Part shown: one piece after another, positions 52,312 to 61,565 of the stretch
How positions within the stretch are numbered: the stretch's first letter is position 1
Layout of the letters: each line of letters starts with the position of its first letter
Origin: Gemmatimonadota bacterium
GTDB taxonomy: Bacteria > Latescibacterota > UBA2968 > UBA8231
DNA length: 64,000 bases
NCBI GenBank assembly: GCA_018673255.1
Contig: JABHDC010000028.1
Coordinates: 1-64,000 of the forward strand
Reading direction: 5' to 3'
Notes under the pieces: generated by a model
The model's database searches: none
What the model saw: only the letters and a program-made list of their open reading frames with translations
What the model was told of the DNA's origin: nothing
Translations under genes and position numbers: made by a program

Positions 52312-52361
52312 GATTCCTCCGGGAACAGTTGGATGATCACTCATCCTTGAGTGTCCAGCAC

Positions 52362-53030
52362 TCATTCCTGAGTGGGCTTCGCCACGATCGCGGTCAGAAG
52401 CTGATACACGCCTCGGCAGTCGTTTTGACCCTGCTGGAGCAGCTTCGTCCACTTGGCCTTGGCCGTCGACGTGATGGATTCGTAGGCGTCGTGCCGGGCC
52501 AGCTGCTGCCGCACGTAGCGCAGCCGCTGGGTGCTCTGCTTCGAACCCAGATTTCGTGGGATGGGCAACTCGGCCCGGCGCAGCAGATCTACCAGATCCG
52601 GCTCACGACGCTTGCGTGCCTTTGATCCGGTCGCCGTGCCGGTGGCGAGCAGAGCGGGACGCACATCGAGGATCAAGGTGGCCAACTGTCGTCCCAGCGC
52701 CGGGCCGTGTGTGTGTCGATCGGTGGCATCTGCCAGCGCCGTGCCCCACGTGATCAGGCTGCGCTCATCCTGCTGACAGCGTTCGACGAGATCTTCGATG
52801 AGATCCTCGAATCCCTGCACACGCAGATCCTTGGCCAGGGCAGCATCGGCGAAGGCCACATCGGTGACGACCTGCACAGGCACACCTTCGGCATCCTCTG
52901 CGGCGAAGAAGGATGCCAGAACGGGCAGGTCGTCGGACGGCCCTTTGATATCGATGAAAATGGCGCTGCGGATCTGCGCTGGTGTCGGCAGATCCGCAGC
53001 ATCAGGCAGGACTTGAGGTGACTTGGTCAT
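52362..53030 (-). CDS. Unknown protein, possibly RNase H-like/exonuclease-like
   Basis: The 222-residue protein begins with a beta strand and acidic turn, RSAIFIDIKGPSDDLPVLASFFA, and later SLITWGTALADATD. These resemble the first and later strands of 3'-5' exonuclease/RNase H folds, where the Asp after the first strand binds metal. The Glu usually following the Asp is missing (DIKG), so catalysis is uncertain. The C-terminal part (QRLRYVRQQLARHDAYESIT) is helical and basic. It starts 15 bp after the URO-D-like gene (53046) and is followed by the propeller gene. I do not recognise a named family. Confidence 0.4.
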   Translation of the reverse strand: MTKSPQVLPDAADLPTPAQIRSAIFIDIKGPSDDLPVLASFFAAEDAEGVPVQVVTDVAFADAALAKDLRVQGFEDLIEDLVERCQQDERSLITWGTALADATDRHTHGPALGRQLATLILDVRPALLATGTATGSKARKRREPDLVDLLRRAELPIPRNLGSKQSTQRLRYVRQQLARHDAYESITSTAKAKWTKLLQQGQNDCRGVYQLLTAIVAKPTQE

Positions 53031-53045
53031 GCCGGAAATAGAAGC

Positions 53046-54323
53046 TCAGCCCATCTCCTCGTCCATGGCATAGGCGGAGGCGATCGCCGATCCCGGTTCG
53101 AACATCTCCTCGATCGGTCCCAGCTGCTGCTCCAGTTCGCTGGCCGGAGGTTCCCAGGTGTCGAGGTCTTCCCCATTGCAGAAACCGCGCGCCAGTTCAA
53201 CGAAATAGAGGTAGTTGCGCAGGGGAATATCAGGCGGCACACCATGATCGACGTGGGGGATGTAGCCGCCATGACGCCGGGCGGTTGCGTAGCGTTTCAC
53301 GACTTCCGCCCGCAGTTGATCGCGGCCGAAACGCAGTTCGCGTTTGTCGATCCCCCCGTGGATGTGGATCCCCGGGAAATCGGTGAGAATCTGCTCGGGA
53401 TCATTGTGGGCGGCGATTTCGATGGGCTGGATCCCATCCAGCGCTTCCGGATACAGCACGTCCAGGATCTGGTTGTTGTAGCCATCGCTGTCCATGACCA
53501 GTGCCTGGACACCGCGTTCCTTGAAGAAGGCGTGGAGCTTTCGATAGTTGGGCAGCAGGAACTCGCGCATCAGCGGCGGTGACATCATCGACTGCTTCTT
53601 GTAGGCCATGTCTTCATTGAGCATGACGATATCCACATCGAGTTGCTGCAGGGGTTCATCGAGGATTTCCATGAGGAACCAGGCCCAATAGTCAAACATC
53701 TCCCGCGCCAGGTCGGGCTCGTCGTAGAACATGACCGACAGATTCTCCATGCCCACCAGGTCGCGGATCGCCCAGTAGATCCCCGTCGTCACCAGGCGGG
53801 TCGGAACGTCGGTTGTGCGGCACGATTCGACAGAGTCTTTCCAATGACTGCCACCGGGCGGGTGCCAGCCATAGCTGTCCGGCCCCAGGTGAGGCGTCAC
53901 CTCGTCTTCGGTGAGGGGGCGCGTGCGTTGAGGTGCATGTGGATCAAGTCGATCGCGCACCTTGTGCCAGTCATCCCGATTCTTGATCGCGTATTCGATC
54001 CACCGCCGTGTGGCAAAGCCGGCCGTGGGTTGCACGATTGCGTCCTGGCGCGTCGAACCCCAGCCGTCGACCCAGGTGCGCAGATTTCCTTCCTCAGAGA
54101 TCACCCGCTCCTCAAACAGCGGGTGCACGCCCATATAGAACTTGCCGATGCCTGTCATGCCTTCTTCGCCGACCAGGCTCGACCAGTTGGCCTGCTGCTC
54201 TTCACTCAATCCCTGCCGTCGCCAGGCAGCGAATGTCGAGGCTCGAGGACCACCAAACTGGTAGGGCAGCCGATCGATAGGTTCGCGACGGATCAGGGCG
54301 CGCATGCGCTCACGTGGGGTCAC
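53046..54323 (-). CDS. Uroporphyrinogen decarboxylase (URO-D) family protein
   Basis: The 425-residue protein starts at GTG 54323, chosen because AGGAGGAC lies 3 nt upstream; the ATG at 54359 is further from any ribosome site. It opens with [24 protein letters not shown] and has [59 protein letters not shown] and [11 protein letters not shown], the typical URO-D-like catabolic branch. The functional partner would be cobalamin or corrinoid chemistry, not haem, since HemE substrate residues are absent. It heads a minus-strand group with the unknown protein at 52362 and the propeller. A Na/Pi transporter is divergent 193 bp away. Confidence 0.78.
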   Translation of the reverse strand: MTPRERMRALIRREPIDRLPYQFGGPRASTFAAWRRQGLSEEQQANWSSLVGEEGMTGIGKFYMGVHPLFEERVISEEGNLRTWVDGWGSTRQDAIVQPTAGFATRRWIEYAIKNRDDWHKVRDRLDPHAPQRTRPLTEDEVTPHLGPDSYGWHPPGGSHWKDSVESCRTTDVPTRLVTTGIYWAIRDLVGMENLSVMFYDEPDLAREMFDYWAWFLMEILDEPLQQLDVDIVMLNEDMAYKKQSMMSPPLMREFLLPNYRKLHAFFKERGVQALVMDSDGYNNQILDVLYPEALDGIQPIEIAAHNDPEQILTDFPGIHIHGGIDKRELRFGRDQLRAEVVKRYATARRHGGYIPHVDHGVPPDIPLRNYLYFVELARGFCNGEDLDTWEPPASELEQQLGPIEEMFEPGSAIASAYAMDEEMG

Positions 54324-54516
54324 ATTGTCCTCCTGCGTTGACTCGGGCGACCTGTGCAAGAGTCGTCCTGCCGTGGTCTGAGCGGTATCGGGTACAGTCG
54401 TTGTATCAATCAGTACCCTTAGGGCCCCAAATGCCAGTCATTGCCCTCCGGGGACAACTATTGCAGGTTTGTGCCGAATCGGCGACAGTCACTACCTGGG
54501 AGAGAACGGTGAACAG

Positions 54517-55605
54517 ATGAGGATACCGGACCGAATCAAACCATTCCTGGTGATTCTCTTCCTGTACCTGTTTCTGTACAGCATCAAGCTGTTGGGGCAC
54601 TCTTTCAAACTTTTCGGCAAGGGTTTTGCCGAAGCCCTTCTCAGTCTGACATCCGATCCCTTCATCGGACTGCTCACGGGGGTCGTGGCCACGACACTTG
54701 TGCAGAGCTCCTCAACCACGACGTCGATCGTCGTCGGCCTCGTCGCCGGAGGTGGTCTGTCACTGACGACGGCGATCCCCATTATCATGGGCGCCAACAT
54801 CGGCACGACGATCACCAACACACTGGTGTCGATCGGTCATGTAGCGAACCGGATCGAATTCAAGCGGGCCTTCTCGGCTGGTGTTGTCCACGACTTCTTC
54901 AATGTCGCCGCCGTCATCGTCCTGTTCCCCATCGAGATGCGCTACGGAATCATCGCCCGATCGGCGACGTGGCTCGAGCACGGTTTTGCCGGGGTTGGCG
55001 GCGTGAAGCTCTTCAACCCTCTGAAAACGATCATCAACCCAGCCATTGAGCTGACGGATGCACTGCTGACGGGCGTCCCCTACACGCCCGTCGTGATGGC
55101 CATCGTCGCCGCGATCTTCATGTTCGGGTCTCTGGCGGGCCTGATTCGCACGATGCGGTCTTTGATGTTGTCGCGGATCGAGGTCATCATCCACCGGTAT
55201 CTGTTCCGCAATGATGTGATGGGCCTGATCTTCGGCATCGTCATGACCATCATGGTGCAGAGCAGTTCGATCACGACATCACTGATCATACCACTGGCCG
55301 GAGCCGGCCTGGTGACACTGCGCCAGATCTTCCCTTACACCCTGGGGGCCAACATTGGCACCACGGTGACGGCGATGCTGGCAGCGCTGGCGACACAGCA
55401 CGAGGTGGCGATCACCGTCGCCTTCTCACATCTCGTATTCAACATTCTTGGCATCTCGATCTTCTATCCACTCAAGAGATTACCCATAGGTCTGGCCGAC
55501 TACGTCGGACAGTATGCCAGTCAGTCCAAGCGTCATCTGATCATCTTCGTCTCCTGTTACATCAGTCTGTATTTTGTCCCGCTGTTATTCATCATCTTCA
55601 ACTGA
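54517..55605 (+). CDS. Na+/phosphate cotransporter family protein (NptA-type)
   Basis: The 362-residue protein has about eight to nine membrane spans and two inverted QSSS repeats (TLVQSSSTTTS near 77 and IMVQSSSITTS near 247), the signature of the SLC34-like Na/Pi family. Each is followed by GANIGTT. ATG at 54517 (MRIPDRIKPF) is chosen over an upstream start at 54469. PhoU follows 31 bp downstream on the same strand. Pairing of a Na/Pi carrier with a PhoU-domain protein is common, and PhoU probably restrains or senses the transport. Uptake or export of phosphate is expected. Confidence 0.9.
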   Translation: MRIPDRIKPFLVILFLYLFLYSIKLLGHSFKLFGKGFAEALLSLTSDPFIGLLTGVVATTLVQSSSTTTSIVVGLVAGGGLSLTTAIPIIMGANIGTTITNTLVSIGHVANRIEFKRAFSAGVVHDFFNVAAVIVLFPIEMRYGIIARSATWLEHGFAGVGGVKLFNPLKTIINPAIELTDALLTGVPYTPVVMAIVAAIFMFGSLAGLIRTMRSLMLSRIEVIIHRYLFRNDVMGLIFGIVMTIMVQSSSITTSLIIPLAGAGLVTLRQIFPYTLGANIGTTVTAMLAALATQHEVAITVAFSHLVFNILGISIFYPLKRLPIGLADYVGQYASQSKRHLIIFVSCYISLYFVPLLFIIFN

Positions 55606-55636
55606 GATCGCCCGTCCGGGCACCGAGGGGTTTGGT

Positions 55637-56305
55637 ATGTTGCGCCGCATCAAGGAATTGTGGAAGTCCGATAATCTGCTGGCCCAGGCCTGGCAGGATA
55701 CGTACCGGATGCTGGACATCGATCACGACATGTTCGATCGGGCCATCCAGTTGCTGCGACAGAGTGATAGCGCCGACGCAGGGGACGAGATCCTGGCCCG
55801 TGACAAAGAGGTCGACGCCTTCGAGCAGGAGGTGCGGCGCAAGGTCCTCACGCACTGCAGCGTCAATTCCGGTTCTGATCTGGTGGGTTCCATGATGCTC
55901 GTAACGATCGTCATCGACATCGAACGAATCGGCGACTACACCAAGAACATCATCTCCCTGGCGCGCAGTTATCCGAGTCGGCTCGAAGGGGGATCTCTGG
56001 AGCCGGATCTGGTGCGGATCGAAGCGACGGTTGTGGAGAACTTTGATCGCACACGCGCCGCGTTGGAAGACAGCAACGAGGAGTTGGCGCACGAGGTCCT
56101 GAAGGAAACCAGCTGGCTCAGCAAGTTGTGCGACGAGCGGGTCCACGACCTCGTGGCAGGCAACGTCGAGGACGTGACCGCCAACCAGTCCACGGCTCTG
56201 GCCCTCTACTTCCGCCAGTTGAAGCGGGTCAACAGCCACCTCGGCGACGTTGCCACAGCCGTCGTGAATCCCTTCGACCGGATCGGCTTCAAGCCGAAGG
56301 ACTAG
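55637..56305 (+). CDS. PhoU-domain protein
   Basis: The 222-residue all-helical protein is arranged as two three-helix bundles, with acidic DRAIQLLRQSD, DEILARDKEVDAFEQEVRRKVL and MMLVTIVIDIERIGDYTKNI, and a second half ending SHLGDVATAVVNPFD. The E-x2-x-D metal-binding pairs of PhoU are present (DKEVD, IERIGDYT). It likely couples phosphate state to the adjacent Na/Pi carrier. ATG 55637 sits behind GAGGGG at 6 nt. The operon with the transporter is clear (31 bp apart). It is slightly shorter than a canonical PhoU. Confidence 0.88.
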   Translation: MLRRIKELWKSDNLLAQAWQDTYRMLDIDHDMFDRAIQLLRQSDSADAGDEILARDKEVDAFEQEVRRKVLTHCSVNSGSDLVGSMMLVTIVIDIERIGDYTKNIISLARSYPSRLEGGSLEPDLVRIEATVVENFDRTRAALEDSNEELAHEVLKETSWLSKLCDERVHDLVAGNVEDVTANQSTALALYFRQLKRVNSHLGDVATAVVNPFDRIGFKPKD

Positions 56306-56380
56306 CCACAGCCGTTCTGCTATTCCCGCGGATATTACAGAAGCTGAGCCCCCAAAGACCGGCCAGCCGGAGCCGACACG

Positions 56381-57208
56381 ATGCGAATCGATTCTCACGT
56401 ACATGTCTGGACAATGGGCGCGCCACCATTTGTCCACAGTGATGCCATGTCAACGGCACGGCCCGAATACCCCGGGTTGATAGAGGATCTCATCCGTTAC
56501 ATGGATCTCAACCAGATCGATCGAACGGTCCTCATCCAGTGCATGTATCACGGCTACGACAACAGTTACATGTGTGATTGTCTGCGACGGTTCCCGGATC
56601 GGTTGCACGGGGTGGCCCTGATCAATCCGAAAAAGCCCGGCGCCGCTCAGGAGTTGCGGCGCCTGCACCACGAGCATGGCGTCGAAGGCATGCGACTGTA
56701 TCCGATTGTTGATCAGGATGCGTCGTGGCTGTCAGGCGACGACCAGAATGCGCTCTGGGAGACGGCGCGTGAACTCAACGTGCCGTTCACATGGTTCGGA
56801 CGCTGTCAGCAGATTCCGCTGCTGGAGCCGATGCTGCAGCGCTTTCCCGAGGTGAATGTGATCGTCGACCACCTGGGCGAACCCACCCTGGCAGAGCATC
56901 TGGACGAGGATTTCAGCCTGCTGCTGGCGGCAGCGCGGAATCCCAATCTGTATATCAAAGCCACCCGGATCGATGGGATCTCTCAACAGCCGTGGCCCCA
57001 TGAAGATGTGCACCCCTACGTATCAGCCGTGTATCAGGCCTTTGGCGCTCAGCGGATGCTGGGGTGTACCGGCTTCCCGGAGAACCCCCAGCGGGGCGAC
57101 GCCGTTGGTTTCCGAGTGGTCGAGCAGGCCATGGACTTTCTCTCTGCCGAGGACAAAGAGTGGATTCTCGGTAAGACGGCCGCTTCACTCTATGGCGAGC
57201 GCGCCTGA
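56381..57208 (+). CDS. Amidohydrolase 2 family protein
   Basis: The 275-residue protein begins MRIDSHVHVW, with the HxH metal motif at His6 and His8, and includes IQCMYHGYDNS, EGMRLYPIVD, VIVDHLGEP and MLGCTGFPENP near the end. This is the 2-pyrone-4,6-dicarboxylate lactonase/aminocarboxymuconate-type branch. Expected activity is hydrolysis or decarboxylation of a small carboxylic compound with a divalent metal. The final metal Asp, which would lie in the D of GCDxP, is replaced by TGFP, so the metal site may be altered. It follows PhoU by 75 bp and converges with the decarboxylase-like gene (1 bp apart). Confidence 0.82.
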   Translation: MRIDSHVHVWTMGAPPFVHSDAMSTARPEYPGLIEDLIRYMDLNQIDRTVLIQCMYHGYDNSYMCDCLRRFPDRLHGVALINPKKPGAAQELRRLHHEHGVEGMRLYPIVDQDASWLSGDDQNALWETARELNVPFTWFGRCQQIPLLEPMLQRFPEVNVIVDHLGEPTLAEHLDEDFSLLLAAARNPNLYIKATRIDGISQQPWPHEDVHPYVSAVYQAFGAQRMLGCTGFPENPQRGDAVGFRVVEQAMDFLSAEDKEWILGKTAASLYGERA

Positions 57209-57209
57209 G

Positions 57210-58031
57210 CTACCTCAGAATTCGCTGATCCCTGAGGTCCTTGCTGCCGACGGAACGAGTCAGGCTGCCGCCGAGAAATTCTTCGACTTCGAGTTCCGCA
57301 AGCGCGTTGACTGCCTGATAGAAGGTTGGCAGGTCTTGCCAACGCGCCGGATTCCATCTCAAGACACCGTCACCGATCAGATCCTGCTGGACTCTTACGT
57401 TGAATCCCGTTGCCGGCGTCAGCACGGCATACTCGGCGTCAGCGCTCCCCCACTCACCGGTTCGGGGCATGTACTTGTAGTGCAGGATACCGTCTGCCAC
57501 TGATTTGGCTGCCGGCTCGCTTCTCGGCTTGAGGTCGGTCACCTCCATATCGAGAAACTTGAAACTAAGCCACGACGCCTGCGCCGCGGCAGAATCCTGC
57601 ATGACACTGAGCTCGGGCAGTTCGCAGTAAATCTTCGAGAATCCGAGTTCCTCTCGTCCGGTGATAATGGGATCTGCCAGGTTCTCCCACAGCACCAACA
57701 GGAAGGGCCCCACCGTCTGGTCCTGCTGTCCATTGAACTTCGCCGGAATGCTGACGCCGAGCATGTTGTAGCCCCGACCTGCGAGCCACTCGATTTCCTT
57801 CATGTACGAGGACGTCACCGTGACGATAGGTTCGCCGTGAAGACTGAATCCAGGCGGTAACAGCGCCTCAAGCTGGTTCGCCTTCGACAGGAAGGAGACT
57901 TCGATGGCCGTCGTCTTTGGATTGTCCTTGCATGAGAATCTCTGCCCCTCCGGGCCACGTCTGGGTCCTGTGGCTGGGCCGAAGTGTGTCGGCATGCGGT
58001 ACATCTGATTTGGTTCAAAGGTGTATGACAT
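57210..58031 (-). CDS. Acetoacetate decarboxylase family protein
   Basis: The 273-residue protein has the family segments AIEVSFLSKANQLEALLPPGF, VTSSYMKEIEWLAGRGYNMLG, VGPFLLVLWENLADPIITGREELGFSKIYCELPE and a C-terminal barrel. A Lys in GFSKIYCEL matches the position that forms a Schiff base in acetoacetate decarboxylase. Proteins of this branch decarboxylate or hydrate beta-keto or related acids. Its stop codon is 1 bp from the end of the amidohydrolase, and its start is 11 bp from the SDR stop, so it lies in an SDR operon. True substrate unproven. Confidence 0.78.
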   Translation of the reverse strand: MSYTFEPNQMYRMPTHFGPATGPRRGPEGQRFSCKDNPKTTAIEVSFLSKANQLEALLPPGFSLHGEPIVTVTSSYMKEIEWLAGRGYNMLGVSIPAKFNGQQDQTVGPFLLVLWENLADPIITGREELGFSKIYCELPELSVMQDSAAAQASWLSFKFLDMEVTDLKPRSEPAAKSVADGILHYKYMPRTGEWGSADAEYAVLTPATGFNVRVQQDLIGDGVLRWNPARWQDLPTFYQAVNALAELEVEEFLGGSLTRSVGSKDLRDQRILR

Positions 58032-58042
58032 GGCTCGATCTC

Positions 58043-58891
58043 TCAGGCTTCATAGTCATCAAGTATGTTGTCGATTACGCTCTGTGGGCCCGCCGCCATC
58101 AGTCCCGCATCCACCGGTAGCAGCACACCCGTTACCCAGCGCGACTCATCGCTGGCCAGAAACAGCGCCGCAAGGGCCACATCCTCAGCCTTGCCCTCCG
58201 TCCCCAAGGGTGCGAGCCGCCGTCGGAGTTCGCGTTTTCTATCGTCGATGAACTCCGTCATGGACGTGTGTATCATCCCCGGCGCGATACAGTTCACGCG
58301 GATGTTGTCGCGGCCGTGATGTACAGCCATGGCTCGAGTCGCAGCGATCATGCCACCCTTGGCGGCGGCATAAGGAACGTTGCGGCTCATGCCTGCGCGC
58401 ATCCCGTCAACGGAGGCGACGTTGATAATCGAACCGCCGCCACGGGCTGTCATTGCCGGCACTGCATACTTGCAGACGAACATCATGCTCTTGAGATCGA
58501 CATCCAACGTGCGATTCAAGAGGTCCTCGGTTATTTCGGTCACCATTCCGGGACCGCTGATACCGACACTGTTCATTACAACATCGAGCCCACCGTAACG
58601 TTCGACGGCGACATCGACGAGTTGCCTGCAATTTGTTTCGTCGGCGACATCCGCAACGTGGATCGAAGCCTCGCCTCCGGCTTCTCGAATGGCTGCTTCC
58701 GTTCTTCTTGCCGCCGCCTCATCCAGATCGGCGATCAGGACTTTGGCGCCGTGGGCGGCAAAGAGCACCGCGGACGCCACACCCACACCAGCGATGTTTT
58801 CTGATCTGGTGCCGGCGCCGGTAACAATGGCGACCTTGCCTGCGAGTCGAAGACGATCTTGTCCCGATGGTGGGATGGACGTAGAGGTCAC
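58043..58891 (-). CDS. Short-chain dehydrogenase/reductase
   Basis: The 282-residue protein has an extended nucleotide motif TGAGTRSENIAGVGVA (24-39), Ser160, Tyr174 and Lys178 (PYAAAKGG) and ends LLPVDAGLMA. Start at GTG 58891 is chosen because the longer frame (to 59026) overlaps the beta-helix gene; the ribosome site is weak. It follows the beta-helix protein gene by 85 bp and precedes the decarboxylase-like gene by 11 bp. Together, an SDR oxidising a hydroxy acid and a decarboxylase would suit breakdown of an alicyclic or sugar-derived acid, which is inference. Normal length. Confidence 0.85.
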   Translation of the reverse strand: MTSTSIPPSGQDRLRLAGKVAIVTGAGTRSENIAGVGVASAVLFAAHGAKVLIADLDEAAARRTEAAIREAGGEASIHVADVADETNCRQLVDVAVERYGGLDVVMNSVGISGPGMVTEITEDLLNRTLDVDLKSMMFVCKYAVPAMTARGGGSIINVASVDGMRAGMSRNVPYAAAKGGMIAATRAMAVHHGRDNIRVNCIAPGMIHTSMTEFIDDRKRELRRRLAPLGTEGKAEDVALAALFLASDESRWVTGVLLPVDAGLMAAGPQSVIDNILDDYEA

Positions 58892-58976
58892 GGCGCGCAG
58901 CCTTTTCTGTGGTGGATCAACATTTCTCGGCGACACAGTATCTGTGTCTCGCGCCGCCGGGGCAACATGGAGTGCT

Positions 58977-60278
58977 TCAGTCCTTCGAGTCGCTCTGCAG
59001 TACGTTGCTCGCCTCCCGGGCGTCATCGACGATGTCCGCCTCGGGGTGCCCCTCCATCACATTGCCTGTCATCTTCAGCCCTGTGACCTTTGGCGCCAGA
59101 TAGAGGGCGTGGTGCTGGTGTCGTTCATCGCCCGTCCGGGTTTCACGAATCGTGTTGCCTTCCAGGGTCAGATCGCGCGTGATACCACAGACATAGACGC
59201 CATGCCCCGTCAGTTCCTGTCGTGGCAGCTGTTTGAGTTTCTCAGGCACGCGCTCGAAGGACCAGCCATTGTCTTCGATCACATTGTCTCGGATCGTGGT
59301 GCGGTGGGCGCCATTGGCCTCGGTCTTGTCGCGCACGTGGATCCCGTGTTTGGCATTCCGGTAGACGCGATTGCGGGCGATGAGGGTGTCCGTGTCCTTG
59401 TGGCCCGTGCAGATGCCATTGCGATACAGCCGGCCACCATTATCGTGCACATCACAGTCGACGACCTCGCTGTAGCTGGCCCCCCAGCACAGGTAGACAC
59501 CATCTGAACCATTGTCGTGGACGTGACAGTCAGCGATGCGGGTGTGGGGACTGTGGCTGCCTGGATGAATGCCGTAGTGCGTATTGTGGGACGAGACACA
59601 GTTCTCGAAGCTGATGTGAGAACCCTGACCACAACCGAAACCGTCACCCAGGACATTCTTCGACACCACGTTGCGCACGACCACACGATGGCAGCGCCGC
59701 AGGTACAGTCCTCGACCCCAGATACCTTCCAGTGGACCGATGTCGTTGAGGTGGGAATCAAGGATGAATCCGTCCATGCAGATCTCTTCCTGTTCCATGG
59801 CATGGATCAGCGGGTAGTAGGTCGCCACCATCCCACCGGCCTCGGCCAGCACGTCGCGCGTGTTGTAGTCATCCGTATACAGGACACCCTCTTCGACACG
59901 GCTGATCGTCAGGGGCATGCTGGCCTGGGGGAAACGCCCCGCTTCGTCTCCAAGCAGGATACCCATGCCTGCACAGAAACCTGACGCATCGACGGGGCGG
60001 ACCTGCTTCTGGCCAGTGTCGGCATCTTCGGCCAGATAACTCCATACCATGGGCGCCCGCTGCAGAATCGTTTCACCCGGTGTACCGCGTAGATCGACAC
60101 GGGATCGCAGGCGCAATGGACCGGTCAGGACGTAGGTGCCCGGTTCGACGATCACCGTGCCACCCCCACGGGTGGCCAGGGCATCGATGGCGATCTGAAT
60201 GGCCAATCCGTCGGATCCGTGGATGTCAGCGGTGCTGCCGCCGACGGTGATCATGTGAAGGGATGTTGATGCAGGCAT
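58977..60278 (-). CDS. Right-handed parallel beta-helix protein (pectate-lyase-like fold)
   Basis: The 433-residue protein has an opening capping motif, AIQIAIDALATRGGGTVIVEPGTYVLTGPLRLRSRVDLRG, typical of pectate lyase superfamily beta-helices. Repeated coils follow from about 180 on (VRNVVSKNVLGDGFGCG, FENCVSSHNTHYGIHPG, ADCHVHDNGSDGVYLCWG, ARNRVYRNAKHGIHVRD, RDNVIEDNG). Many His/Asp turns could bind calcium or substrate. No signal peptide is visible, unlike most secreted relatives. It may act on uronan oligosaccharides inside the cell or be a nonenzymatic helix. It heads the operon with the SDR and decarboxylase. Confidence 0.8.
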   Translation of the reverse strand: MPASTSLHMITVGGSTADIHGSDGLAIQIAIDALATRGGGTVIVEPGTYVLTGPLRLRSRVDLRGTPGETILQRAPMVWSYLAEDADTGQKQVRPVDASGFCAGMGILLGDEAGRFPQASMPLTISRVEEGVLYTDDYNTRDVLAEAGGMVATYYPLIHAMEQEEICMDGFILDSHLNDIGPLEGIWGRGLYLRRCHRVVVRNVVSKNVLGDGFGCGQGSHISFENCVSSHNTHYGIHPGSHSPHTRIADCHVHDNGSDGVYLCWGASYSEVVDCDVHDNGGRLYRNGICTGHKDTDTLIARNRVYRNAKHGIHVRDKTEANGAHRTTIRDNVIEDNGWSFERVPEKLKQLPRQELTGHGVYVCGITRDLTLEGNTIRETRTGDERHQHHALYLAPKVTGLKMTGNVMEGHPEADIVDDAREASNVLQSDSKD

Positions 60279-60456
60279 GTTGTCTTACGTCCGATGGTGA
60301 GGCTGTGTGCAGGGGGACAGCTTAGTGCCAGGCCGCGATGGCCACATTGTGCCGGCACTGGTGTGGTGTCAAGGCGGCATCGTCCATGCTTGCCGCTGTC
60401 GTATCCGTTTGGACATATTGCCGCATTGCCCTCTCCGTTCTGACTCTGGAAGAGAC

Positions 60457-61565
60457 ATGGCTGCCTCCAACACCCCTGACCGCATCGCCTGGCTCGATAC
60501 CGCCCGCTTCCTGGGCATGGTCCTCATCTTCTACGGCCATGTCGTAGAGCGGGTGCACCAGGCCGATATCCCGACCGCCTTCGCGCAGTACAAGCTGGTC
60601 TATTCCTTCCACGTCGTTCTGTTCTTCCTCATATCGGGATACCTGGCAAAGCAGGTTGATTGGCCTCGCACCACCAGGCTGACATTCCTGGCCGCTTCAC
60701 GACTCACCCGGTTGTCTTCTTCAGCGTGGTGAGCTTCGCCATCCACTGGCTCACTGACTCATGGTCTGTCCAGCAAGGCTGGGGTGAGTTAGCGATGATG
60801 TATGCCCGGGGATGGCCCGCGCTCTGCTTCATCACCTGGTTCCTCGTCGCCCTCTTTGTGGTCGAGACCTACCACCTCCTGCTGGCCCCCTACCTTCGGA
60901 CGGGACCCCGGCTGGCCATCGCCATCGCCCTCTTCGGGATCGCTGGCTGGTTCATCACGCTGCGCGTCACACCCTTCAAGGATGTCTGGTTCATACAGGA
61001 GGGCCTGCTGCTGTACGCCTGGTATCTGGTGGGTCTCGGCCTGCGCAGGACCCAGGCACTGGAGCGGATCGGACGCCTGCCCTGGATGAATGCCGTCGCC
61101 TTCGTCGTGTGCACCGCCGTGTTGTGGACGACCTTCGACCTCAATCAGGGCCCCTGGAAGTCATCCGAATGGGGCAACGACTGGCGTGTTGTCCTCATCA
61201 ACCTGTCCATCCATGGCAATCCACTCTGGTTTGCCGTGACGACGGTGGCCGGCTGCGGGGCCACCCTGTTCCTGGCCCGCCTTCTGCCCTCGATCGCTTT
61301 CTTCGGGTACATGGGCAGACATACGCTGATCTTGATGGGCCTCAACAGCCTCTTCTTCACCTACAATCACAGACTGGTTGAAGCCCTGCCGCCCGACGGA
61401 AACACTCTGTCGATTCTCGCCTTCTGCAGCGTGATCACGATCGGATCGCTGCTGACCTGCTTACCGGTGATCTGGCTGCTCACCCGTTACGTTCCGCAGC
61501 TGGTCGGCTGGCCGCGCCACGTCGGTCCACTGCTGCCGGCCCTGGTGAAGGACCAGGCCGAATGA
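60457..61565 (+). CDS. Acyltransferase-3 family membrane protein, frameshifted near 60707
   Basis: The first frame (60457-60732) reads ASNTPDRIAWLDTARFLGM, YGHVVERVHQADIP and LVYSFHVVLFFLISGYLAKQV. The His in FYGHVVE and SFHV is the acyltransferase-3 signature. At the CCC (60707-60709) the frame breaks. The next frame, entered with PVVFFSVVSFAIHW, carries eight further membrane spans to 61565. Inserting one C gives RLTPVVFFSVV and an intact protein of about 369 residues. ATG 60457 has GGAAGAG 7 nt upstream. The family acylates sugars in membrane polysaccharides or lipids. The DUF1861 gene overlaps its stop (ATGA), which shows that the second frame is real. The lesion is either an error or a loss of function. 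Confidence 0.82.
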
